The position numbers and the translations under genes are program-made. Below, piece after piece: positions 1 to 11,548 of a stretch of DNA of 64,000 bases (the first letter of the stretch is position 1; the number at the start of each line of letters is the position of its first letter). The DNA lies in NCBI GenBank assembly GCA_024180945.1, contig JAKSGN010000033.1, forward strand, positions 496,001 through 560,000. Reading direction: 5' to 3'. The stretch comes from Macrophomina tecta. Its lineage: Eukaryota > Ascomycota > Dothideomycetes > Botryosphaeriales > Botryosphaeriaceae. A model generated the notes under the pieces. That model was not told the origin of the DNA and made no database searches. It worked only from the letters and a program-made list of their open reading frames with translations.

Positions 1-1500
1 CTGCTGGCGGGATCCCATGCTGAGCTCGGAAGTGGAGCCTGGCCTTTGAGCGCGGGAGGCAACGCTATTGTTGGAGATGGACCCAGCCCGAGAACTCAGT
101 TGTGGGCCGGTGCCCCAATCTTCAGCAAAGCCGGAGGTCGACGGCCGAGAGCCCTCAGAGAATTTCGATTGAGTGATGGAGCTCTTCTTAGCCCTCGGCG
201 GCCGGCCCCAGTCGTCCGCAAGATCTGACTGGGGCTTCTTCGAGCTCGCGCCCCAGTCGTCACCATTTGATGGCTCCGGAACGTTGTTTCCCCAATCATC
301 GGCAAATGCATTGGTGTCTCTCCAGTTCTCTGCCATGTCTTTGCTCTTCGTCTTCGGCTGGGGAATTTCGGGAGCTTCTGGCCCCTTCTGAGGATGGCTG
401 AATTTGCACCCTTTTCCAAACTTGCACCAGCCCTGTGGGAGATCAGCAATGAGTGATGCATTCGAGATGGCACCGCATTACCTTTTTGATAAAATGAGCG
501 CAAAGTTGAGACCCAGCGTCTTCCACAATGTCGCCATTCAGGCTGCTCGAACTGCTGATTTCCTTCAAGGCAGCAGCCCCATTGGTTTTGGCGAGACCGC
601 TTTGCGGGTTCGGCCTGGCATTGACGGGCTCAAGCTGGGAGGCCGGCTGTTTGGTGACGGCTCCCTTGACTGAAGCGGCGCCAGGGTTCCATCCTGGGAG
701 TGCAGAATCACGGAAGACGGAGGCGAAGTCATCGATGGGCAGGGCGAGGGACTGGTACTCGGACCGTTGAGCAGGAGCACGGATTAGGGTGACACGGTCA
801 GATTTGCCCAGAAAAGAGCTCAGAAGGGGAAGGTAGCGGGGGTCATGGCAGCCAGCAAAGAAGACATGCTTGCACTGACCGCTGTCGGCGAACAGGCGGA
901 AAGATTCTACGGAAGCAGTGAGCGGAGATGCAGATCCGGCTGCAGGCCAGGAGACGCACCTTCAATCTTTGAACCGACCCCGCCGGGATTTTCGCCCACA
1001 TCGACAAAGTCAAAGTGGTCTTTGGCACCAGTGAAGGCGGCAGCGACGGGAGCGATGGCACGGGCGTGCAGGCCGCACAGACCTTGACGGCCGAGGGCGT
1101 GGGACAGCTGGGCCAGGTTGCAGTAGATGCGGACGACAATGCGGCAATGGTCGAGAGAGCCCATCTTGCGCAGGCGATCTCTGATCTCGGTGCTCAGCAG
1201 CTGGGCGGCGCTGATGCCGCCCTCACGCATGTTCTTGATCAGGTGGTCCTTGAAGATGTAGCCGTCGCCGTCAACTAGGAGGAGGACGAAAGGGTTCTTC
1301 TCCTGGCCGCGCGCCTGACGCTTGTACTTCTCGCGGTTCTCCTTTTCCTCCTCGTAGTCGGAGCGGAGCATGCGGTAGTCCTCGACGAGGGCCTCATACT
1401 TGCGGAGAAGCTCGTGGAGGGTTTCGTAGTACTGGCCGTCCATCATGCGGAACGAGCGCAGCTGGGCCTCGCAGGCGTCCAATTGGGCGTCGCCGAGCAT
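1..1500 (-). CDS. CCCH zinc-finger protein, C-terminal part cut by window edge
   Basis: Probably an RNA- or DNA-binding CCCH protein. Three exons are visible on the minus strand: 1500-960, 906-482 and 432 to the edge, with GT-AG introns and phases that keep one frame (about 466 residues seen). The N-terminus has a short coiled coil (residues about 15-50, rich in E/K/R/Y), then a conserved domain with LLLVDGDGYIF and later GQCKHVFFAGCHD, typical of fungal proteins of this class. Joining exons 2 and 3 creates a classic C-x8-C-x5-C-x3-H finger (CAHFIKK-GWCKFGKGCKFSH), which confirms that intron. The tail is Ser-rich and repeats a D/E-D-W-G motif four times (bases about 105-300). The start is the first Met of the conserved reading; an upstream in-frame extension to 1647 looks like 5' UTR. 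It is divergent from the UCH gene. Confidence 0.85.
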
Positions 1501-2339
1501 GCCTGCCGGAGACTGTGTCAGATCGAATGGGTGGAATCGAGTATCAAAGACAATGACGATGCAGGATGCAAATGTCTGGTGAGTGGTGCAACAGCGGCGG
1601 GAGGCAGTCGCACGTGGCCAGGCTCGGCGGCGGCTCTGAGAAGGCAACTGAGGAGCACTAAGACATTAGCTTCACCGGGCCCAGCAACAGACGCGAAGCT
1701 TGACGCGGAAAACCGCAGACGAGGAATGTGGAGATGGCGAGGTGGTGGAGAGAAATAGCGCCAAGCGGCAGAGCCTTGGCGGCGGCCGGCACGCGACGCG
1801 TCGGTCGCAAGCCGCACCGCCCTCGTCCATCTCCTCTTCTCCGCACCGTCGCATTGGCTGCTCGCTCTCACATCCTGCGGCTGCTGCCTCAGCGAAGCAA
1901 GGGGCGAGTCCGTGGAGGCGCGTCTGCGATAGAGATTTCCACCGGTACCACCGGCCTCTAGTGCGCGAGATCCCGTGCGTGATAGTCCTGCATGCAGCCT
2001 CCCGCAGCCTGTGGCACTCCTGGTCGGAGAATTGCCAGAAGCCGCCTCGCAGCCGGCCGTTGGCTTCGAGCCTCTACTCCAGCCCGGAGGCCGCGGTCAA
2101 GTATCTGCCGCAGGCCGGCGCCCTTGCAGCCTGCTGCAGCCGTCCGCAATCCTGCATCGCGAAGGGAAGACGGGTGGACGCAGGCGCCCCCCGACCCCCA
2201 GACTGCCGTCTCCGCGGCAAAACCGCGGCAGAAGGACAGGCGATGAGGCAATCGCCGCCATAGCTCCAGCGACGCTCGCTCAACCACCGCGACACCCTCG
2301 ACTTCCCTCTCCCGCCTTCTCTCCGCTCCCCTTGCCGCC
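1501..2339. promoter_or_regulatory. Shared upstream region between divergent CCCH and UCH genes
   Basis: 839 GC-rich bases separate two divergent start codons. No credible coding sequence is present; open frames here are long only because of base composition. It must hold both promoters and 5' UTRs. I see no clear TATA box. An AG just 5' of the CCCH start could be the acceptor of a 5'-UTR intron. Confidence 0.5.
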
Positions 2340-3425
2340 ATGTCTGGAGGCTGGAACACCATCGAGTCCGACGCGGTTTGTGCGCTGCCTTTCCGTGGCC
2401 CCGTCCGGCACGTCGCTGATTTCTCCGCTCGCAGGGCGTCTTCACCTACCTGCTCCAGAATCTCGGCACCAAGGACGTCCAGTTTGAGGAGCTGATTGCC
2501 CTCGACTCCGCCTACCTGCGCCAGCTCAGCCCCGTCTACGGCGTCATCTTCCTCTTCAAGTACCCCACCGACGAGAAGCCCTCGAGCGTCCCCAGGGACG
2601 GCTCCTTCGACCACGCCGCCGCCGAGGACATCTTCTTCGCCGCCCAGACGATCCAGAATGCTTGCGGCACCCAGGCCCTACTGTCCGTCCTGCTCAACAA
2701 GGACGGCGAGATAGACATCGGCCCCCAGCTGCGCGAGTTCAAGGAATTCACTGCTGCCTTCCCCTCCGACGTGCGTTTCCCCCCCCCCCAGATGACATAG
2801 CCCACGCCCTCTCTCCCAAAGCATGCACGCTGACGCCCTCTCTCCACCGCCACAGCTGCGCGGCGAAGCCCTCTCCAACTCCGACCTCATCCGTGAAACC
2901 CACAACTCCTTCGCCCGCGCCTCGCCTTTCGTCGACGAGACGCAGCGCGCCGCGACCGGCGACGACGACGTCTACCACTTCATCGCCTACACCTCGGTCC
3001 GCGGCCAGCTGTACGAGCTCGACGGCCTGCAGCAGGCCCCCATCACGCACGGCGCCTGCACGCCCGACGAGTTCCCCGACAAAGTGATACCGGTGCTGCA
3101 GCGCCGCATCGAGCGCTACCCGCAGACGGAGATCCGCTTCAACCTGCTGGCCATGGTGCGCGACCTGCGCATCCGCGCGCGCGAGCTCGGCGACTATGAG
3201 CTGCTGCAGCGTGAGGAGCAGAAGCGCAGCGCCTGGATGTGGGAGAATGCGCTGCGCCGGCACAATTTCGTCGGCTTCGTGGGCGAACTGGTCAAGGGCG
3301 TCGTCAAGGCCAAGGTCGCGGACGGGAAGTACGACCAATGGGTCGACGAGGCCAAGGGGAAGACGAGGCAGCGGCTTGAGGAGCGCGCGAAGAAGGGCAT
3401 TGCTTCGGATGAGATGGATGTCTAG
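2340..3425 (+). CDS. Ubiquitin C-terminal hydrolase, UCH37/UCHL5 type
   Basis: Cysteine peptidase of family C12 that removes ubiquitin; the UCH37 branch acts at the 19S proteasome lid in many eukaryotes. Exons 2340-2375, 2435-2770 and 2856-3425 give 313 residues. The short first exon encodes MSGGWNTIESDA and joins in phase to GVFTYLLQNLG, reproducing the family's N-terminal W-x-x-I-E-S-D-x-G-V-F signature. The catalytic set is complete: oxyanion Gln83, nucleophile Cys89 (in QNACGTQ), His165 (in YHFIAY) and Asp180 (in ELDGL), almost the numbering of human UCHL5. The C-terminal 100 residues are helical and basic, as in the ULD tail that docks on the proteasome receptor. Intron 1 uses a GTTTGT donor; intron 2 has a long C-run. 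It converges with the next gene. Confidence 0.93.
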
Positions 3426-3783
3426 AGAATTTCCATGGAGGTTGCTGTAATATGATATGCATGAGCGGGCGTCTTGGCCGGCCGTCTAGGCTTTTGTACA
3501 CGGAGCTCGAGTGCGACTGGTGGGAAATATGCTTGATACCAAAATCTACGATTTGGGCGAATGATGCTATGTCCAATTAACTGCTGTATACGCTCCGGGC
3601 CCGTCATTTCCTTTTCCTGCGCCTATTCCCCGCTTTGACACCAGATCCAACCAAAAAAAAAAAAAAAAAGAATTCCCCGCCAGGATGCTCGGTGCCATGC
3701 TCAACGCTTATTAATAACAGAAGGAAATCACACACAACCATGACGAGAAAACGACAAATATTGGACGTTGGTCCAACAGCCTC
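3426..3783. other. Convergent 3' intergenic region with poly-A tract
   Basis: Short region between two convergent genes. It carries an A-run at about 3653-3669 and must hold both 3' ends and polyadenylation signals. No gene seen. Confidence 0.4.
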
Positions 3784-6558
3784 TCACACATCAAGAACCA
3801 CGGCAATCTCCTCTTCGACATTGCTGTCCCTCTGGAAAGCTTCCTCGGCCGGGCTCTCCACCTCATTCGGCAGCTGAACCACATGCTCAGCCAACTCGGC
3901 TCCCTCGACTTGCTCCACAACGATCTCCTCCGTAGACCCCTCGAGCACGACCGCCTCCATAAAAGCCTCCGCGGCATCTTCGTCCGCATCATCATCATCA
4001 ACCTCCATCGGAGTCTCCCCGTGCGCCTCTGCAGGGCATGTCGGGGCCAGACTGAAGTAATCAGTAGCAGGCTGGTAGCGCGTCGACTGTCCCTCAACAT
4101 CGCTACCCACACCCGCCATGGGCGCGTCTTCGTGGTCCTCGTCACCAGCCGGACAGAGAGAATCCGCCGACGTGAAGATTTGCGCGGGATGCGTGCGGTG
4201 GATGCTGACTTGCTCGTTGTCTGCAGCTAGGGTGATGCGAATGTCCGCCACGGGGGAGAAGGAGGCGGCGGCCGACTCGGTCATCTGCTCTCCGACGGCT
4301 TCGGTGCTCGTGTCCATGGCTTCCGTGACTTCGTTGGTGGTACTGAGCGAGTGCTGGCCGGCCAGTGCTGGCGCGCTGCGGGTGTCCGGGTTGTCTCCAG
4401 AAGGGACCATGGTCTCGACATTAGGGAGTTCGGCGGCGAGGTTTTCGGCCTCCCCAACTGGAGACCGGCCGGAGTCTTCTCCTGCGGATCTTTCACGATC
4501 GACACCGGCCTCCTCATCATCAGGCGACCCGGGGGCCGGCATGGGGATCAGCGGGCTTCCAGAAGCTTCTTGCTCGGCCTGTGCGGCGGATGAGACAATC
4601 GCGGACATCTTCTCAAAGGCTGAGTGGAGGATCTGGATTGAGGCAGCGAAGATGGTGTTTTTGAGTTGCTGAGTCTCGTCGAAGTGCGATTGCTCGGTGG
4701 GAATCTCAGGTTCGAGTGTAGATTGGCCCTTTGCGGGAGCGGCGGTGGCTGTGGGGAGAGCGGCGATAGTCTCGAGGATGAAGGCTGTGTAAGTCGCCGT
4801 TGTAGTTGCTGTGGTTGTAGTAGAGTGCACGACTTCGCGGGGCGGGTATACTGGAGTGACGGTGAAGTTGTGGACCATCGGCATGTCGAAATACGCGACG
4901 TCCAACCCACTCGACTGCAAGCCAGGAGCAGCAGCCTGCATGGACAGGAATACCACCAGGGCGCTCAGCACAAGAATGAGGATATTCCGGGGATCAGTAG
5001 CCGCGATGTAGAGCGACTTCTTCAGGAGCACCCCCAGGGGAATATCCCTCTTCACAGCCTCCACCTCAGCCCTCTTCCTCGCCGCCTCATCCCTCACCCT
5101 CTTCCTCTCCTCCCTCACCGCGTCCCTCACCGCATCCCTCCTATTCTCCTCCGCCATCTTCCGCTCAGCCGCAGCCGACAGCACCGCGCTGCCGATCAGC
5201 CTCAACTTCTCCTCCTCCGCCTCCCTCGCCGCCCGCGCCAGCCGCCCCTCCGCCTCCTTTTCGACGCGCGCCCTGATCCTCTCCTCCGCCTCGCGCACCT
5301 CCCTCTTGCGCTCCTCCTCCACCCGCTCCTCTTCCGCCTCCCTCTCGCGCTCCTCCTCGTCGAGCCTCTCCCGCACCCGCCGCAGCACCGCCTTCCCCAC
5401 CCACGGCGCCACCTCGACGTCGACGCGCTCCATCTCGCTCCACGCGGCGCCCCACGCGCCCGCCCGCATCAGCCCGTTCGCCGCATACACCTTGATGGAC
5501 CAGTCGGCGTGCGGCGGCGCGGCGCGCGCGGGATCACCATCATCGGCGACGGGGGTGCGGCACGTGTCGCAGACATCCTGCTCGCCCTCTTCTTCCTCTT
5601 CTTCTCCCCCCACCTCCTGTTGCTGCTGTTGCTGCTGCTCTCCAGCCGCGTCCTGGCCCTCGGCACTCGCCACAGCCTCGACCCCGCTGTCCCTCCGCGC
5701 ATGCGACGCCGCCGCCGCCGCCGCGCCCGCTCCGCCGAAATGCCCGCACTTCAGCACGCGCGGCGCCACCAGCCCGAGCGCCTCGAGCACGCGCTCCTCC
5801 AGCACGTCGTACTCGTCGCGCGGGTGCGGGATGAGCAGGCCGCGCTGCAGCAGGGCGGCGTCGGCGAGCTTGTCGGAGAGGAGGCGGAACTGGGCCTGCA
5901 GGCGGGCGGGGAGGAGGTGGAGCGGAAAGGGAGGGGATGGCGGGGGGAGGAGCGTGATGTGCAGGAGGATGAGGGGGGGTTGCTGGTGGGAGGAAGAGGA
6001 GCAGGGGGTTTGGAGGTGGTGGTGCGGGGAGCGGGTGGGCGTCGAGGTGGAGGTATGGTGGCGCCGGTGGGGATGCGGGCGTTTGGATTTGAGGGTCGAG
6101 CGGGCGGCGTCGTGCGGGGGGTGGTGGTGGTGGTGGTGGTGGTGGGTGAAGTAGGTGTCCGCGTGGGGGTTGTTGTTATAGGCGGCGGGGTGGCCTTCCT
6201 TGGTGGGGGAGATGGCCGGGCTGCTGAAGGCGGTGGCGGAAGAGGAGGAAGGGAAGGCCTTGGTCCTGTGGTGGGCGAGGGAGAAGGTGTCGGAGGGCAT
6301 GTCGGAGATGGAGGAGGGCTCGGTCAGCTGGGTGTGGTCAGAGAGGCGGCGCGGGGAGCTGCGGGCGGCAGTGTAGCGGCCTTCGGAGGAGTAGGAGGGT
6401 GGACCGAAGACGAAGCCGTGGTGGTGAGGAGGGTCGTGCTCGATGCTGGGGAGTGGCAGGTCGGCGTCGTGAGAGAGGTCCTCCTCGAATGGAGTGAGCA
6501 CGGCGGGCGCAGTGTGGACTTGGATGAAGTCTTTTTTGTCGAGGACGAGGGCCGCCAT
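3784..6558 (-). CDS. Large coiled-coil, single-membrane-span protein of unknown function
   Basis: One uninterrupted frame of 924 residues. I chose the Met at 6558 because it sits in a strong Kozak context (GCCATGGCG); a Met 33 codons upstream is possible. I do not recognise the family. Visible parts in order: a conserved-looking start (MAALVLDKKDF); a low-complexity Ser/Pro/His region with an eight-His run (about residue 140); a poly-Gln/Glu stretch (about 306-325) followed by CDTC; a highly charged E/R/K/A coiled coil (about 393-510); a hydrophobic helix NILILVLSALVVFL (about 523-540) that is the only clear membrane segment; then an acidic Ser/Thr/Glu-rich tail. There is no signal peptide, so the coiled coil is probably cytosolic on a membrane anchor. 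The antisense strand is open over 658 codons only because of codon bias. Confidence 0.8.
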   Translation of the reverse strand: MAALVLDKKDFIQVHTAPAVLTPFEEDLSHDADLPLPSIEHDPPHHHGFVFGPPSYSSEGRYTAARSSPRRLSDHTQLTEPSSISDMPSDTFSLAHHRTKAFPSSSSATAFSSPAISPTKEGHPAAYNNNPHADTYFTHHHHHHHHPPHDAARSTLKSKRPHPHRRHHTSTSTPTRSPHHHLQTPCSSSSHQQPPLILLHITLLPPPSPPFPLHLLPARLQAQFRLLSDKLADAALLQRGLLIPHPRDEYDVLEERVLEALGLVAPRVLKCGHFGGAGAAAAAASHARRDSGVEAVASAEGQDAAGEQQQQQQQEVGGEEEEEEGEQDVCDTCRTPVADDGDPARAAPPHADWSIKVYAANGLMRAGAWGAAWSEMERVDVEVAPWVGKAVLRRVRERLDEEEREREAEEERVEEERKREVREAEERIRARVEKEAEGRLARAAREAEEEKLRLIGSAVLSAAAERKMAEENRRDAVRDAVREERKRVRDEAARKRAEVEAVKRDIPLGVLLKKSLYIAATDPRNILILVLSALVVFLSMQAAAPGLQSSGLDVAYFDMPMVHNFTVTPVYPPREVVHSTTTTATTTATYTAFILETIAALPTATAAPAKGQSTLEPEIPTEQSHFDETQQLKNTIFAASIQILHSAFEKMSAIVSSAAQAEQEASGSPLIPMPAPGSPDDEEAGVDRERSAGEDSGRSPVGEAENLAAELPNVETMVPSGDNPDTRSAPALAGQHSLSTTNEVTEAMDTSTEAVGEQMTESAAASFSPVADIRITLAADNEQVSIHRTHPAQIFTSADSLCPAGDEDHEDAPMAGVGSDVEGQSTRYQPATDYFSLAPTCPAEAHGETPMEVDDDDADEDAAEAFMEAVVLEGSTEEIVVEQVEGAELAEHVVQLPNEVESPAEEAFQRDSNVEEEIAVVLDV

Positions 6559-7578
6559 GGCGATGGTGGTGCGGGAATGTGGAGAAGCAATAGCGCGCAA
6601 TGGGCAGGCTGTGGTGGCGGTTTGGAACAGGCGGCTGTCTGAATGGGTAAACAACACGGGAAGCGCAAACGAAAAATGCCCGGCGACGCGGGAAAAGAAG
6701 AGAAGAGAAGAAAAGAAAAGAGCAATTGAGGAGGGCGTTGCACCGCACTGCGCAACTACGAAGTATGGGGGAAGCGGAGGGGAGCAACCGCAAAAGGGAA
6801 TTTATCTCGAGTGGCCGTCGATGGCTGGCGTTGTCCGGGCCGCAGCGCATCAGTCGGTGAGTCTCTTGGACGCCAATCATCGGCCGCCAGCACAGTCGCG
6901 ACGCTGGCCCGGCAACCCCCCAGGCCATCCGCCGGCCCTCGAGCGCTTCCCTCTGCCCTGCGGTTCGCCGCGCCCATATACATACACATCCTTCGCGTCT
7001 CCCGCCGGTCAGCTCTCACCCGGGGAACGAGCACCGCGCAGCAGTCTTCTGCTTTGTGTCGCAACGGCCCGCCGACCCTCGTCGCTGCGGTGCGCTGTTC
7101 CACGCTGCGCCCTCGCCATCCCCAGCCACCTGCTTTTTCGCATGCTTCTCGTATCTCCCAAACGCCCCATAGTACCTGCCGCATCGCGCTTCCCGGTAGC
7201 CGCGTCCGCCTCACCCGCACGGCCTGCCCCGTTGGGCCGCTCCGTCTGCACCAGCCTGGACTGAACTGGCCCATTCCTCCAGCCCGAAGCTTTGGGCTGG
7301 CTGCGTCGTTGGGTAAGCGTCGCCACAGTCGGCGTTGCCGGGGCCTGGTGTTGAGCAATGCCGTTCTCTCCTGCAACAAACCATCACTCTCTTTCTCTTT
7401 CTCTCGTTTCAGACGGAAATGCTTCTCATCAGGTCTATCCGGGTTCCACTCAACCTGAACTGAAGTCGTCATCGCGCCTGATTTGCGCGAGGCTGGGGGC
7501 GCTTTGATGCGGGGCCAGCTCAGACCAGAGACCCACTTCTAGATGCGCGCATCTGGAGATCCGGGCTCCACCGCTTCT

Positions 7579-7629
<51 letters not shown>

Positions 7630-7934
7630 GCTGCCTCATCTTCATGACCATTGCTATGACGGTGGATGTGCTAACGCAGGATTCATTTCGTCCGTGGTAT
7701 GTACCGCCTGAAATAGACGCTCACAGCGCTGGAGGAGTGTGTAGTCTTCTCTGACGCTCCTGGATCAACACGGCGGAATAGAAGTGATACTAGTGTGATG
7801 CCAAAGTAACGAGACCTCATCACTTGTAATGTGTTGTTTCGTGGGCCAGCCATCGATGTTCAACCTTCAATCGGCCTTATACAACCTCTGCAAGACCTCG
7901 CAACTATCCAACAATGTCTTCGGCTGATCAACCG
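6559..7934. other. Gene-free region upstream of the coiled-coil gene
   Basis: GC-rich to about 7.5 kb, then more balanced. Apart from the AG microsatellite I see no gene. Pyrimidine-rich stretches near 7380-7410 may belong to the upstream gene's promoter. Open frames here have no recognisable composition or motif. Confidence 0.4.
7581..7625. repeat. (AG)n microsatellite
   Basis: About 22 uninterrupted AG dinucleotides, lying just left of the decayed cluster. Confidence 0.95.
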
Positions 7935-10893
7935 CCACTAGCTTCCCTTGAGGACAGCAATGCGGTCGTGGTCCATGGCCTCGTTCATAAGGTGCGTAAT
8001 CTACACGGCAATGCATCCTTTGAAATCGGGTCTCAGGAGAGTCTGCACCAATTTCGCCGTATCACTGTCGACATTGCTCGTCGCTTCGTCCACCAGCACG
8101 ATCTTGCATGTTCTACGTCGAATCATCGCCGCCGCTACGGCAATCAGCAGCATCTGTCCTGCCGAGAGCATCCCCCCCCCCTTTATCTCACCTTCCAAGC
8201 CAATCTCCTCCAGCTGCTCGTCCCACAATTTCACGCGGCGCAAGGCGTCAGTTACTTGCTCGTCTGTGGCACAAGCACATGGATCGACGTGCTACCGCAA
8301 GTTAAACCCCGGTAGCACTCCGAATTCCTGGGAAATGACCGCCAAACTGCTGCTCACCGTCCATGTACCCCGCGCTGCGATGCTTTGACCGTCGACGACT
8401 ATGTCGCCCTCCTCGACAATCAGCATCTGGAGAAGGGCAAGCATGACCGACGTCTTCCCACTGCCACTAAGCCCGCAAATGGCCAGCTTCCCGCCCGCAG
8501 TGACGACTAACGAGAAACTGTACAGCGCCGCTGGACCACGCGCCACATAAGCAGCCGTCAGGTTACGGAACTCGATACGGCCGTTCTACGACCACCCGTG
8601 GTTCTTCGTTCGTTGTTGTTCACCCGCCTCGGCTTCGTTTGGCGTGCTGGTGCGGAAAGCTTTGGTGCGGGCGACCGACCCCATCCCCGTACCCAAGTCC
8701 GTCCAAGCGGGCACCAGGTTGTGGAGGGACTGCCTCCGACTCATCAGGTTGACGAGTCCCCCCCTCCTCCCCCCCGCCGTTTGTCTCGCCCCACCACGAC
8801 CACTACTACCACCACCAACGATGACGTCGCGCGCGCTGCGGTTCGGCAGCCAGGGCACCTGCGCACAGAAGGCGACGTGGCCTTCCGGCAGCAGCAGCAG
8901 CGGAATCCTCGGCGAAGTTGGAAAAGGAACAGCAGAAGAAGGAGGACGAGGAGGAGAGCAAGTGTGCCCGGCGCGCGAAGGCAGGAGCGACGGTGGCGGC
9001 GGCGGCGGTGGTGGTGGTAGCTGCGATGGGGCGTTGTTGTCCGTCTCGCCCAGCAGGCCGAGCAGCGACATCGTCTTGCCGCTGCCCACGGGGCCGGTGG
9101 CGACGGTGAGGTGGTCGGGGCGGAGCGAGAGCAGGCTTAGCGTCGTGAACGTGGATGAGTAGTCCCTAATGCAGCCTGAGTGTGACAGTGCCAGGGCGGC
9201 AAATGTTAAGACGGGACCGAAGTCGGTGGGTGCGTAGGCTAACGCGGGAATATTCAGCGTACGGGCTTCGATTTTTGGAAAGAACGCTTACAGGTGGTAA
9301 CGGCGGCGGAGGTGGTGAATCTGTAGTGGCGCAGAAGCTTTATTTCATGCAAGCGGCGGTGACTGCACAAACCAGGCGAAACGTTCCAGGAAGCTAAGAG
9401 GACGGAGGCTCTTGAAAGAGTGTAGCATAGACACAAGAGCGTCGGGACGCGCCTGCATGGCCTGCATGGCCTCCATACATGGCGCTTGACGGCGGCGGCC
9501 AACGATGGCGGTTCAGGCAGATGCTAACCCGGCAACTTGAAAGTGGTCAGCATGTAATATGCTGGGGGCTAGGCTTGAAGGATCAAACATACAGGTAGCG
9601 ACAGCAAAGGGCACCAGGAACAGACTTCCCAGCAGCTGCTTAAGCAACCGGAAAACCACGGAGGCCTGGAATACGCTCGCCCACAGCTCGTGTCCGCACT
9701 CAAGACCGGCAATCAGTTTCTCGGCCTCCCCGCTCACCAGTGTGACGGCACAGCTTTCATGGTCGCCGCTGAGCTGCAGCACTTTGCCGAATATGACTGC
9801 GACTAGGGCTCCACGTATCTGTTCGATGGCTCGATCTATCCAATGCCAGTACCAGGCTGCGCTGATGCCGAACCCGGCGTAGACCACTCCGTAAGCCGCT
9901 ACGAGGTTTCGCGAATCATTTTCTTGCTTGCTCGGCTGCATCCTGGCCCGGGAACTCCGTCAGTCGCGCCAAGAGGAGCGGCTGCGCGATAGTGAAGAGC
10001 AACATGAATACCCGTGGCACTCCAGGTTGGAGAAAGGCCGGCTTGAGGATAAGGCCTAGAGTTTTCATAAGAAGATGCTTTCCCTTCATAGCTTGGGTCC
10101 TCGTGCTCCAAGATGAACGGAAATTTCGACTGAGATGGAGAGGTTTCAGCTGCTTATCCAGGGGAAACATGTCGTCGAGCATGAGCTTAGCCCGGTAGCC
10201 GCGAACCATGAGAGGACTGAGCCAGTGGAAGAGACGTTGGCTGAACATGTTGCTGAGCTCCTGCGGTGATGCTATCTCAGTGCTTTTATTCGTCCCTTTC
10301 CGAAGTGTCTTGGCTTCCACTACCACCAGGACGAACTCTATGATGACGGTAGTGGTGAGTAGTGCTGGCAGCAGGGTCCCGGAATATGCTCGCAGCAACC
10401 ATAGCGTCCGCACTCGCGTTGCGCCCGTAAGGACTGACAGGACTAGGTAACAAATTAGAATGCTGCAGGGCTGCTGTGCAAAACCGTGGCACCCAAGAGA
10501 AAGAGCCGCACATGTCAGGGCGGATATACAGCTGCCACATGCGGTTGCTACCGATGCAGCTGTCTCTGGGACGGTTAAGTCCTCTAGCGAGATGCAGAAT
10601 GCTATATGCAGGAGAGCATGGAAGAGATGAAGAGGCTAGGGAATACCGTCAGACAAATCAGCCATGCGGTTGGACGGACGTACTAGTTTAGTGACGGCAT
10701 ATGGTCCGCATGACCTTCGTTTTCGTTCAGCCGGGCAAGTCAATTGGCAACATGCTGTCAGGAAGAAAACGATCCCAGGAAATATGATGAGCGCTGTTTC
10801 TTCACATAAAGAGAAATCGGCCGGCCGCTTAGGGAACAATGCTTTGGCTGAAAGGGAAAGATCGTCCGCCCAGATTCTTGAGGCTCCTCCCAT
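7935..10893 (-). pseudogene. ABCC (MRP-type) multidrug transporter pseudogene with internal deletions
   Basis: Remains of an exporter built TMD0-TMD1-NBD1-TMD2-NBD2. Reading from 10893: an N-terminal piece (DFSLCEETALIIFPGIVFF), a linker and first TMD1 helices (FHWLSPLMVRGYRAKLMLDD, about 10.2 kb), more TMD1 pieces to about 9.2 kb in several frames, NBD1 Walker A GPVGSGKT at about 9066-9092, then a Q-loop-like AFCAQVPWL. The sequence then jumps to the end of TMD2 (AWTDLGTGMGSVARTKAFRT), so the rest of NBD1 and nearly all TMD2 are missing. NBD2 keeps Walker A GLSGSGKTS (about 8455-8480), LSAGQ (about 8157-8171) and Walker B IVLVDEATSNVD (about 8082-8106). A TAG lies at 8586-8588 just before NBD2, and another stop precedes its switch His. 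About 3 kb remain where intact genes need over 4 kb. Non-functional; exact frameshift positions are approximate. Confidence 0.85.
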
Positions 10894-11548
10894 GACATAA
10901 ACATCTGGAAGATTTGGACTGTGTGCCTGTTAGTCGAAATATCCTTTTGGCTACCGATAAATCGGATACCCCACCGAAACAAGCAATGAAAGAAAGCTAT
11001 CCGTGCCGGTGTTTCTTAAGGTGATGATGAGAGGCGTTGAAGACTATGAGTACGTATATCTTCTTGAAACCAAGTCATCCTAGAGGAGGGGAGAAATGAA
11101 TAAAGAATGCTTCCTGCCTCAATTTCATCCGCTAGAGGAGCCCGATTGCCTGGTTTATAATGGCCGTGATATTCAGGAAGAAGTGTGTCCTGTTAACGTG
11201 AGGTGGGCACTCGCTAGAAACTCCCCTTACCTCGGTCTCAGGGGACCGTCTCCGGCCCGGTTGCCTGCCTGCTGGCCTAATCAGAATACGAGCGCAGAGC
11301 CGGAGAAGGTGCCGCCATAGCGCCGAGAAATTGTTCATCCTCTCATACGTAGGAGTCCGGTGATCTTGGCATGCGGTAAAAGTCCCGCCGTTGACTCTCG
11401 CCAATGTCGTGAAGGGGCCATAGCTTGTAATATTGAGTACGGAGTTTCGTCTTACTCTTCGGTTTTCTAAGGTAATTTCACAATGACATTTGTATGAGCG
11501 CGTTTTGAAGTTTCAACATCTCATTGTGTTCCTGCCTTTGCTGCCCAG
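10894..11548. other. Intergenic, nothing recognised
   Basis: Separates the ABC transporter relic from the MFS gene's 3' end. No coding or RNA feature recognised on either strand. Confidence 0.4.

Noticed and set aside
4666..6642. 658-codon plus-strand frame opposite the coiled-coil gene
   Set aside because: Arg/Leu/Gly/Val low-complexity mirror of GC-rich codons; no motif and no plausible start, while the minus strand shows ordered domains.
7914..8388. Plus-strand frames of 133 and 146 codons
   Set aside because: Shadows of the ABC transporter NBD2, whose Walker A, LSAGQ and Walker B motifs lie on the minus strand.
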